A DNA stretch of 25,229 nt, taken from contig NW_023365855.1 in the NCBI RefSeq assembly GCF_000003815.2, positions 1 through 25,229 on the forward strand, read 5' to 3'. Source of the stretch: Branchiostoma floridae (lineage: Eukaryota; Chordata; Leptocardii; Amphioxiformes; Branchiostomatidae). The notes below the pieces were generated by a model. It was not told where the DNA came from. It saw nothing but the letters and a program-made list of their open reading frames with translations, and did no database searches. Positions 18,152-25,229 of the stretch are shown piece after piece; position 1 is the first letter of the stretch, and every line of letters begins with the position of its first letter. The translations under genes and the position numbers were made by a program.

Positions 18152-18577
18152 CTGGAATTATGGACCCGTTTGCTGGTGGCTGTATCTGCCCGAATGTAGC
18201 CCGAAACCCTGCCGCCTCCAGTGAAGAGTTGCTGACAAAGGTAACGTGCATCAAGTTACCCGTACTGTTCACAACGCCAGGGTTACCCTCGCAGAACCTG
18301 CCCAGCAGTACCGAGCTTTGGCTGCTCCCGTCATACACCGCGACATAATCCGATAGGCAGTCCCCGTCGTCGGCTAGGTCAAATGTCAGGAAGGTCAATG
18401 ACACTGCCATTCCAGAAGGTGCTTCAATGGTCCAGCTGCACAGACTGTCACTGCTGTAGTTCCTCCATCCATGATCTCCACTGGTTATCGTGCCATTGGT
18501 AGCCATGGTAACATAGGAGGGCTTGGCGCCATTGCAGTGGTAGGTCGGCTCCGCTATGGACACTGCACTGCTTTCTT
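18152..18577 (-). CDS. Gene B exon 4: CUB domain
   Basis: A 426-bp, phase 1/1 exon (acceptor GTTTCAG, donor G|GTAGTC). After the lead EESSAVSIAEPTYHCN it has the CUB pattern WRNYSSDSLCSWTIEAP, LTFLTFDLADDGDCLSDYVA, VYDGSS, LLGRFCEG and LMHVTFVSNSSLEAAGFRA. Four cysteines are in CUB positions, and the acidic residues of DLADDGDCLSDY lie where calcium-binding CUBs place them. CUB modules mediate protein-protein contacts in secreted proteins. Several NxS/T sites suggest glycosylation. Confidence 0.92.
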
Positions 18578-18686
18578 CTGAAACTTATTCCCCAGTCATC
18601 ATGTTACAACAACAGGCAGTATTTTTTACATATGTGTGCCTCTTTCTTTATAGTAGTCATCAAACAATGTCTATCTAGGTAAATCG

Positions 18687-18720
18687 CAATCAATCAACCA
18701 ATCAATCAATCAACCAACCG
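18687..18720. repeat. (CAAT)n microsatellite
   Basis: A run of caatcaatcaaccaatcaat in the short intron between exons 3 and 4. Confidence 0.85.
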
Positions 18721-18793
18721 ATTTATGAATGAACTATCTAATCAACAAGCTAACCAATCTATCAAAAATATTGAATGCAAACGTTAAAATTAC

Positions 18794-19189
18794 CTCTCGC
18801 ACAAAGAGCGTACTTGTTGCTCAGTGAATTGCCTGCCAAACACCACGATGACGACGACACTCCGCATGCGCCATCATTGGTTCGCCATCCTCGTATAGCA
18901 ACAAAATTGTCATACAGAGGTGCGCATAACTTTGGCGAGAGTGTACCACATAGATAATGCGCAAGAAGTTGTTGAGGCTTTTCATCTGAAGAAATGTCGG
19001 TGCCCATCGGTATGGTTTGGCAGTAGGAATGCCAATAACCCGTATTAGACTCTTCGTTAGCCTTGTAGCACAATGGTTGCATCCCCTGGGATTCGCAGGC
19101 GGTTTGTAGGTTGGCGCTCAGCATGGATCCGCTCACGGGCACTTTGTAGATGTCAAATCCGTAAAAAGAAGGCATCAGCAGAGAAAATT
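18794..19189 (-). CDS. Gene B exon 3: unassigned 8-cysteine extracellular module
   Basis: A 396-bp, phase 1/1 exon (acceptor CTTCAG, donor G|GTAATT) of about 132 residues. It starts EFSLLMPSFYGFDIYKVPV, followed by SGSMLSANLQTACESQGMQP, LCYKANEES, HYLCGTLSPKLCAPLYDNF, GWRTNDGACGVSSSSWC and KYALC. The eight cysteines and the opening YKVPVxGxM...ACxxxGM pattern suggest an autonomous disulfide-bonded fold. I recognise this style of module from invertebrate mosaic proteins but cannot name the family. It sits between the Methyltransf_FA domain and CUB and is clearly coding by its splice sites and phases. Confidence 0.82.
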
Positions 19190-20061
19190 CTGAAGAGAAA
19201 GAAAATCGAGAACGGTATGTTATTCAAGGAGTCAGTGTTTATATAATACATATAACTACATGTATATACATTTTATATGACATCCGCGCACGCATCAAAC
19301 TTTGTCCATTAAAAATTGACCATACTGTAAATCGTACAACGCAGAATTAGCACATATATGCCGTAAATTGAAAAAAAAAATGTCGGGAAACGGATAGTAA
19401 TGTCATGGAATACTAAGGGGAATTCCAAAGTTAAAGAAGATGTCAAAAAATGAAAAGAATCTATTGTTCGGCATATTGATATGTTTAGTCATTTGTTCAA
19501 CCTCCCTTACTAATAAGATTTCATACCGAAGACAACTTTTGGGCCAAACTTTTCTTATTCGCAGGCTCGTTTCAGTTTTATCTAAGCTTCTCAGAAGAAG
19601 TGAACAATGTAATAAAATCAACATGGCCTTAATGGTAGTCAAGGAGTGCGCTCTAAACCGGTACGTAGATCAACACATACTATTCAATTAGTTAATTTTT
19701 CTGTACAATGATAGAGGTAGTCACGGTATTTTATGATTAATATAACAGTTTTCTGTTCTCGGATGTAGGTTTCAGTTTGTTGTTAGTCATGTGTGTCTTT
19801 ATTTTTGTATGGTGGCCATGATTTTCTTTCTGTATAAGTATGTTATTTATCAACAGCAAAAGACTGATTTTCAAACACTGACTATGTTTTTTCAACGTAC
19901 CAAGCTGACGTTTACATACTTGTTCGACAGGGAAATCTAAAGTCTCCGGTACTACCAAATCATGTGGAGTATCCGGCATACTTACTACCGAAACGGGCTA
20001 TCCTAACACTGACTATGCTATTTGAACGTACCAAGTTGACGTTTACATACTATTTACATAC
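19190..20061. other. Gene B intron with a degenerate exon 2 copy
   Basis: Mostly AT-rich sequence without genes; open frames on both strands at 19403-19691 show no domain. The right part holds the duplicated exon 2 fragment described separately. Confidence 0.5.
19875..20003 (-). pseudogene. Degenerate duplicate of the 3' half of gene B exon 2
   Basis: It matches 20004-20136 over about 125 bp. On the minus strand it reads YAGYST, stop, FGSTGDFRFPCR, parallel to YLGYSTGFGSAGEFRFPCRK of the true exon. A TGA at 19960-19962 replaces GGA, and the donor has changed from AAG|GTATGT to AAGTATGT. It is a tandem duplicate that decayed and cannot be spliced into a useful product. Confidence 0.85.
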
Positions 20062-20253
20062 CTTTCCGACAGGGAAATCTAAACTCCCCGGCACTGCCGA
20101 ATCCTGTAGAGTACCCGAGGTACTCAATACTGAGCGGGTCAGGGTCCTGCCACTGCATGAATGGGCTGCTTTCTCCATCGCGACCTACAGCAATGGTTCC
20201 ATCTTCCGTCCAGGAGATCCTGAAGCCTCTGTACTCATCGGCAGATACTATGC
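20062..20253 (-). CDS. Gene B exon 2: Methyltransf_FA-like domain, C-terminal half
   Basis: A 192-bp, phase 1/1 exon (acceptor TTATCAG, donor G|GTATGT). It encodes SIVSADEYRGFRISWTEDGT, then IAVGRDGESSPFMQWQDPDP and YLGYSTGFGSAGEFRFPC. The GFWISW-like block, the IxVGRGGE...FxxW block and the GYSTG ending are hallmarks of the farnesoic acid O-methyltransferase-like domain (Pfam Methyltransf_FA). In animals this domain occurs in many secreted mosaic proteins without shown methyltransferase activity. Here it completes exon 1. Confidence 0.9.
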
Positions 20254-20831
20254 CTGATAAAGACATAAATCTTTAAAACGAGCAAGTTCATGTATGTTAT
20301 ATGCTTGAATACATGAAGATGCTGCTTTCATTTTTTTTTATCTCCATTGGTGACGCATCATCATTTTTCTGGATTCCAGCAAAACGAAAAAGAATAAAAA
20401 CCAGGCTTTTTGTTTGGATTCCCGGGGCCGGAGGGGGTGCTCCTTCAAAACAGCTTGGGTTACGATTACCTAGTTTGAGGGGATGATGTACTCGGAAGTT
20501 TTATAATTTTCGTAACTTTGGCAACGTTATGGCGTAATGTGACGTAATTATAATTATTGTCATATTTTGGGCTAAATTGTCTGGGACTCGGCACTAAGGT
20601 AGAGCACGGGGTTAAAATGCTATTGAAGCCATCTGATTGTACAAGATACCGGTCATATACACGCTTTTCTGTACTCTACCCTCGTGCCAAGTTCCATTCA
20701 ATTTGGACTCCAAATTGTGTCCATTGGAAATTTTGACAGCAGAAAGAGACGGAGGATTATTTCATCAATACCTGAGCTAAATATTGAAATACAAATACAG
20801 GAGTGAGATATAAAACTGAACATGTATTTAC
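20254..20831. other. Gene B intron 1
   Basis: About 580 bp, splitting the Methyltransf_FA domain. No exon, RNA gene or clear element end is seen. Confidence 0.5.
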
Positions 20832-21111
20832 TTGGCGTAGATGCTGTTACTTTTGCTTCGCCTTGCGGCGCACGACGAATAACAGACTCCGTGTTGCCCC
20901 AACCACCGAAGACGATCTCGTACATGTCGTCGAGAGAAGCTCCTTGCGAAGACAAGGCAATGTGTACGTCACTGTTGGCCTTAACACTAAAGGTCAAGGG
21001 TGATGACCAAGGAAGCGCGACGTCCCACTGGTAAGACTTGACATCACCGGTACTTCTAGAGTGTTCACACGCTGGTAAAAGTATAACGAGGTTGATAAGA
21101 ATCACAAACAT
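20832..21111 (-). CDS. Gene B exon 1: start, signal peptide and Methyltransf_FA-like N-terminal half
   Basis: The ATG at 21111 (context cacaaaATG) opens MFVILINLVILLPACEH, a hydrophobic signal peptide of about 15 residues. It is followed by WDVALPWSSPLTFSVKAN, DVHIALSSQGASLDDMYEIV, FGGWGNTESVIRR and APQGEAK. The MYEIVxGGWGNTxSVIRR block is the most conserved part of Methyltransf_FA domains. The donor is A|GTAAAT (phase 1), chosen over an earlier GT because it alone restores the frame with exon 2. The signal peptide makes this the 5' end of a separate secreted protein. Summing recognised exons gives about 1,030-1,050 residues within the window. Confidence 0.9.
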
Positions 21112-21797
21112 TTTGTGAAAATGATACAGCGGCGTTCTTTAACAACGACAAATAGATGAAGGCTGAAGTGAAGATAGCAGTAACACAAACGTGGACGTAT
21201 TGTTAAATACGCGGCGTCGGCTATGGCTTAACAGTCCCATTCAATAACGACAGTATCTGCCAAGCTTAAATTCTGTAGGCCTACTCTCTATTGTGTTATT
21301 TGGTAGATGCATATCAAAGTTGTCAATTAACAGTAATAAATCCCATAGTAAATATCGCGACACTAGTTCAATGTGAACCAGTCGGAATTATCCCCAGGAA
21401 GACGGTCACCGAAAGGTCGGTGAGAATAGAAAATGGTTGTGTAAAAGAGTCTCTTTAACTAAAAAAAATTGAACCAATTTGAGTATTTAGCAGAAGTAGG
21501 AGAAGAAGAAACACCACAAAAAACAAACAATATATTTTCCTAACCATCCATACTGTATTATGGCAACAATAATATTCCCCTCCACACTGTAGTATGGAGT
21601 GAAATATAAAAAACATCATACTTCCCTGCTGGTGTGTGTCAAATATGGTTATTTTACAAAGGAGAAAGGAAACCAGTTGGCAAAGAATGTCTGTATCACC
21701 ATGTAATTGTACACGTTTACATACCTACCAGTAATGTGTGTCAAATATGGTTACTGTACAGAGTGGAAAGGAAACCAATTGGCAAAGAATGTCTGTA
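21112..21797. other. Intergenic region between gene A stop and gene B start
   Basis: About 690 bp. It includes a tandem duplication next to the gene A stop (21629-21812). No canonical AATAAA in minus sense was found downstream of the stop; a weak AATATA occurs near 21530. It should hold the gene A 3' UTR and the gene B promoter. Confidence 0.5.
21203..21209 (-). promoter_or_regulatory. Possible TATA-like box of gene B
   Basis: On the minus strand the sequence gTATTTAAca lies about 95 bp upstream of the gene B ATG. Spacing fits a short 5' UTR, but the match is weak and unsupported by other motifs. Confidence 0.25.
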
Positions 21798-21812
21798 TCA
21801 ACACGTACACGA
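21629..21812. repeat. Tandem duplication at the 3' end of gene A
   Basis: tgtgtgtcaaatatggtta, then aaggaaaccagttggcaaag and aatgtctgtatcaccatgta (from about 21630) recurs from about 21736 with few differences. The second copy runs into the last codons and stop of gene A. Confidence 0.85.
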
Positions 21813-22093
21813 ACCACTTTGACAGCAGAAGCGCACTTCATAGTCCAGGCAGGATCCGTCGCTCTGGTCGGAGTTCTTGCAGACAAAACCAGCCGTCGTG
21901 TCATATGACTCGAACCGCTGTCCCGTCTGGGAAGCCTCCACGTGTGTTCCGATGACACGGGCCTGGATAGCCGAAGGGTCGGAGCAGATTTGTCCAGGAT
22001 TCCCCTCCCGAATGTTGGACAACGATTCGTTGTCAGCGGTACCGCTGGGATCGTCACGGTCAAACCAATTGGTCCAACTGGTACACTGGTAGG
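21798..22093 (-). CDS. Gene A terminal exon: WxxW (Mucin2_WxxW) module
   Basis: After acceptor TTTCAG the exon reads AYQCTSWTNWFDRDDPSGTA. It continues ICSDPSAIQARVIGTHVEAS, TTAGFVCKNSDQSDGSC and DYEVRFCC. The CTSWTNWF core gives the family its name (W-x-x-W), and the closing VRFCC is also typical of the module found in mucins and CILP-type extracellular proteins. Entry is phase 1. The frame runs CQSGSCTC then TGA at 21800-21798, so I call this the terminal exon. A weak phase-1 GT (AGTG|GTTCGT at 21814) could instead splice onward, but the next exon downstream begins with an ATG and signal peptide. Confidence 0.87.
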
Positions 22094-22683
22094 CTGAAAC
22101 AGCGAAAGCAATATGTTTCAACTAGTCGTACAAAATGTTAAACGTTACATTTAATCAATACCATTTGCGAACATTAGCATTTACTAATGGCCGACATTTG
22201 CCCGTAAGCAAACACATTCCATCTCCCTCCGAATAGATAATGGACTATTCCACTTCGCCTTTTTGCAGAAATAGACCATCCAAAAACATCCCGCTCGATC
22301 GATTAAAAATGGACACCCTTTACAAAATGGACTCTTCATGTCACCCAAATTCCAGGTCATTTGGCTTTCATATCCTGACGCATGAATTTGATATATACAT
22401 TTGGGGTCTAAATGGTCCAAATCTCAATTTAAGTTTTGCGTCCATAACGTAAAACAGAGTGAAATATGATAAAAATACACAATGACACCATAAAGGCCGA
22501 CATTTGCTCGAGAGCAAATACGTTGTATTTCAATCCATCTCCCTCCAAAGCAAAAATTGACTGTTCCATATCAACATAGAAAATTTTGTTTTAATAGTTT
22601 TGGTGATAGCAATTCTTAAGATTGGGTGTATGTTTTCTGTTACACTTTGTATATAATGATTCAACAAAATGACCTGTAGTTAC
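22094..22683. other. Gene A intron with paired repeats
   Basis: Two copies of ggccgacatttgc...gagcaaa/gtaagcaaa...ccatctccctcc lie about 300 bp apart (about 22189 and 22496), each followed by an A-rich gactattcc/gactgttcc. They may be the ends of an unrecognised element. No exon is seen. Confidence 0.5.
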
Positions 22684-23130
22684 CTGAACGCCCGTAGAGT
22701 TGGATCTCGGCGATGTATGGCTCCTGGCCGTGTGACGTTTGCGTGATGTCCACTTGCCAATAGCGACTCAGCGCCACAAACCCTGTAAACGCCTTCACTT
22801 GCCTACCAGCTAAGCTGGAAAAGGAAGTGACGTCACTCCAACTTCCTGCTGGGTTTACCGCGGTCTTGATGGTGAAAGCGGCAATGTGATGAGTGGCTGC
22901 ATCGTCTTCCTCGTAGCTCACCACTCGGATTTTGGACAGCCAATAGTAATCTTGCAAATCAAAAGTGACGAAGTAGTTGTTGTCTGTCACACCTGTTGGC
23001 CGCCAGTAGGTGAGAAGGTTTCCGTCCAGCGTCTTGGACGCGTCATACACAGTCCCGCCGTCATCGTGGGGGGTCCCGGCTGAGCTGATCACTGAGCCGA
23101 AGTCCAACGTTAGCCACCCAGCGTCATTTC
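22684..23130 (-). CDS. Gene A exon: discoidin-like (F5/8 type C-like) module
   Basis: A 447-bp, phase 1/1 exon (acceptor GTGAAAG, donor G|GTAACT). It starts GNDAGWLTLDFGSVISSAGT and continues YDASKTLDGNLLTYWRP, NNYFVTFDLQDYYWLSKIRV, IKTAVNPAGSWSDVTSF and YWQVDITQTSHGQEPYIAEI, ending LYGRSG. The pattern of a DGN..tyWrP turn, a FDLq...l..irv strand and a final IaEiqlyG strand is that of galactose-binding/discoidin folds. It lacks the N- and C-terminal cysteine pair of classic F5/8C domains, so it is a divergent member. Position: between the F-type lectin and WxxW modules. Confidence 0.87.
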
Positions 23131-23549
23131 CTTTCACAAAGGCAATCCAGAACTAGTTAAGCCATTCATTTTATTTGATATGATCAAGCGACTACATGCG
23201 GAAAACATTCTGTTAAATTACCGCTTAATGAGTGAATGCAAAAATAAACAATCATTGGTAGAACGTCGGGCTGTCCAAAGCGTGCCGAGTCAATGTCATT
23301 GTCAGTAACCTTCCTGGCTAAGTCTTTGATTCTTCTACTATAAAGGATCGGGACTAGGGCTCAATTCGTCTCCGCGAGAACTTTTAACAGTCATGTCCAT
23401 TAAGATTAAATCACATCTTAAGGTACCTTTTTGTTTTTGAATGGGATGAACTTGATATCGGAGTTAGGTTTTAGTTAGGACGGGCAAGCTTATCGGAGTT
23501 TTTCTATTTTTCATGAAAGACAAGCGGTTTTGTTTGGCAAATTTCTTAC
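23131..23549. other. Gene A intron
   Basis: About 420 bp with no recognised feature. Confidence 0.5.
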
Positions 23550-23771
23550 CTTGAAATTCGTACACTTCTAATTCACACAGCGTGAGATGCTGTGTCTTGT
23601 CTATCAGCTGTACAGACACGTAACGGCCAGTGATTGGCTGATCGCAGTCGACGGTGATGCTTCGACTTTCCGGTGGATCGTCCAGCTGATTGGTCGTTCT
23701 CCCACAAATAGAATTCTGGGATATATCCGAATTCTCTCCAACGCGAACCTGGAAGTCTTCAAGCCGATTTC
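23550..23771 (-). CDS. Gene A exon: F-type lectin domain, second half
   Basis: A 222-bp, phase 1/1 exon (acceptor CCACAG, donor G|GTAAGA). It reads GNRLEDFQVRVGENSDI, CGRTTNQLDDPPESRSI, DCDQPITGRYVSVQLIDKTQ and HLTLCELEVYEFQ. The RLxxFxVRVG strand, the GRYVxVQL strand and the closing LTLCELEVYE are characteristic of F-type (fucolectin, FTP) domains, with the Cys pairs expected near the C-terminus. It continues exon 24294-24506. Confidence 0.9.
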
Positions 23772-24293
23772 CTGTGGTGTTACATAAAAAAGGCGGTGTA
23801 TCTAAAACTTGTACGTTCATATCTGTTGCGACATTTGTACTTTCTATAATGAACAAAAGAAAGCTTACTAGTATTGATCAATGTTATCTAATGATTTTTA
23901 ACAAACCGACCATAGATAAACCCATACAGTCCTACATTTTCACGATTACCAAGAAGCGAGAAGAAGACGAACTTCTGTGTTAGACTAGATCTTTTATGTA
24001 TATTACATACATATGTTTTTTGTCTGTTGTGACCTGTACTTAGCTCGGTTTGGCAAAAATGTACAATAAAGGTCTTCATTCATATTATAATAAGTTGTCA
24101 CTTCTTTGGTTACGCAGCTGTGAGAATTGCAAAAGGACCGGAATGTCGAGATGCAAATGCAACATCGAATATAAGTGCCCAAATCGACCACAAGCGGCGT
24201 AAAAACATTCTGTTTACTTTGAACGTTGAATCGGACGACCCAAATGTGCAAAACTGTAACCCCCCCCCTGAAAAAAAAAATTTGCTTCCGTAC
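23772..24293. other. Gene A intron
   Basis: About 520 bp. Just inside the donor lies a pyrimidine run plus cag (minus sense, about 24270) that looks like an acceptor, but it would leave an intron of only about 25 nt. No exon is seen. Confidence 0.5.
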
Positions 24294-24506
24294 CCACTAT
24301 GTTCCTGTTCAGCAGACGTACTCTTACGATGACGTAACTTCCACCCAAATCCAACTTCCACCACGGTTCGGCGTTTGCCTCAGTGTGAGAACAATGGGGT
24401 ACATCCACGACCGGTCCTTTGTATCCATTCACCGCATTCGACGCTACCCAGGTGCTTGGATAAGTACTAATCTGTGTCGCCAGATTTCCAACAGCGATGT
24501 TGTTAC
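24294..24506 (-). CDS. Gene A exon: F-type lectin (fucolectin) domain, first half
   Basis: A 213-bp, phase 1/1 exon (acceptor TTATGTAG, donor G|GTACGG). It reads NNIAVGNLATQISTYPSTWV, ASNAVNGYKGPVVDVPHCSH, TEANAEPWWKLDLGGSYVIV and RVRLLNRNIVG. The NxAxGxxATQ opening, A.NAvnG, CSHTE and PWWKLDLG motifs are diagnostic of F-type lectins, which bind fucose. The fucose signature RxDx4(R/K) is altered: the exon junction yields NRNIVGNR, where the Asp is Ile and the usual adjacent Cys pair is missing. Earlier exons, including the start, lie beyond the window or were not recognised. Confidence 0.9.
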
Positions 24507-25229
24507 CTACATAAAGAAGAGAAAGGACATTGAAGATCCTTTTTTTACATGCATGTAGATCTACTACGCCAACATTGCCAAGAAGAAGGAAGGAAGGAAG
24601 GAGCCTACCGAAGCGTTAAGATGGTATCTTACTGCACACGGGGCACCGGTGCGGCACTGTGGGGTTCGAAAGATTACTCAACGAATTTCAGAGATATAAC
24701 AACGAATTTTCTTACGTTTTGTGTGTTTTATTGTCTTCTAAGTCATACTTTTACGCATTACGCAATATCTAGATTATATAAAAAATATTGGACACAACAG
24801 TGCCAAAGTAAACGAACCCTTCAGTGCCGCACCGGTCCCCAAGTGCAGTGAGATACCACCTTTAGCATAACCAACCCAATAGAATATTGATGGATGACGA
24901 GGGTACATATGCGTTACCCAATCTCGGTTAACTTTGTAAAATGCTGCAGGCATCGAGGAGAGACGTCTCGAGGTACGAGTCAGTCTGTCAGTTTTATTCT
25001 CGTATCAAGTCTCAGGGAGTGGGTCTTTCTCAGCACAAAGTCTCGGATACGATCATGGCAAAATTACAATTATCAACTCTGATGATGCTAAAGAAATGTT
25101 TACTATTATCTGCCATGTAGTAGAGTTACTCAACCCTAATTTATTTCTAGTTTTATATGTCAAACTATCTTGACTAACTTAGTCTAGCTTATTCTTCTCT
25201 TTCAATCTCATAATCCTCTAACGGCTAGT
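24507..25229. other. Gene A upstream intron or flank
   Basis: Apart from the MITE at 24619-24861 I see no exon. A 10-bp palindrome gagacgtctc lies near 24962. The signal-peptide exon of gene A should be further right, outside the window. Confidence 0.45.
24619..24861. mobile_element. 243-bp Harbinger-like MITE with a different terminal repeat
   Basis: The left end is AGATGGTATCTTACTGCAC and the right end is the inverted GTGCAGTGAGATACCACCT. The inverted repeat spans about 40 bp and includes GGGGxACCGGTGCGGCACTG in both. TTA lies on both sides (24616-24618 and 24862-24864), a 3-bp TWA-type target duplication. The central 110 bp (gattactcaacgaatttcag onward) is closely similar to the core of the 7452-8467 and 2290-3054 elements, although the termini are unrelated. 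It is inserted upstream of the first gene A exon seen here. Confidence 0.85.

Noticed and set aside
24241-24293. Alternative acceptor (pyrimidine run plus cag) just inside the gene A intron
   Set aside because: It would leave an intron of about 25 nt, and the homopolymers may be sequencing-length variants.
1-25229. CRISPR array, bacterial operon or phage system
   Set aside because: Spliced animal exons, MITEs and LINE/SINE fragments show a eukaryotic genome; repeats present are microsatellites or transposon ends.

Overview
The window is animal genomic DNA, most likely from a cephalochordate (Branchiostoma, amphioxus) or a close invertebrate deuterostome. This is inferred from phase-1 extracellular module exons, the lectin domain repertoire, DIRS-type retroelements, a mariner element and a tRNA-derived SINE. 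Nothing looks prokaryotic. No rRNA, functional tRNA or CRISPR array is visible.

Left third (1-8470) is a nest of transposable elements. A decayed tyrosine-recombinase (DIRS-superfamily) retrotransposon supplies gag, reverse transcriptase, RNase H and recombinase remnants. Its RT is interrupted by a TIR element (1098-1922) and then by Harbinger-like elements with TTA/TAA target duplications. The rest of the retroelement (3332-4753) lies on the opposite strand, which indicates an inversion at the inserted elements. Two Harbinger-like copies form a large imperfect palindrome (4757-7308). It contains a complete 244-bp MITE in its centre and a 578-bp mariner deletion derivative in its right arm. 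A further copy occupies about 7452-8467.

Middle and right (8850-21111) hold one large minus-strand gene, called gene B here. The exon order from its start at 21111 is: signal peptide plus first half of a farnesoic acid O-methyltransferase-like (Methyltransf_FA) domain, second half of that domain, an unassigned 8-cysteine module, CUB, a SUEL/rhamnose-binding lectin, two calcium-binding EGF modules, a two-exon C-type lectin domain, then alternating Thr/Pro-rich linker and one-exon C-type lectin domains. Nearly every junction is phase 1, so modules can be added or lost without frameshift. The linker plus C-type lectin unit has been tandemly duplicated, and an exon relic, a SINE insertion and a damaged splice acceptor record its history. 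The 3' end of the gene is not certain.

Right end (21798-24506) holds the last four exons of a second minus-strand gene, gene A: an F-type (fucolectin) lectin domain in two exons, a discoidin-like module and a terminal WxxW (Mucin2_WxxW) module with a stop at 21798. Its 5' end lies beyond the window. The two genes are head-to-tail, about 690 bp apart. Together the locus encodes carbohydrate-binding modules of several unrelated folds, consistent with secreted or surface recognition proteins. That role is inferred from the domains and not shown directly.
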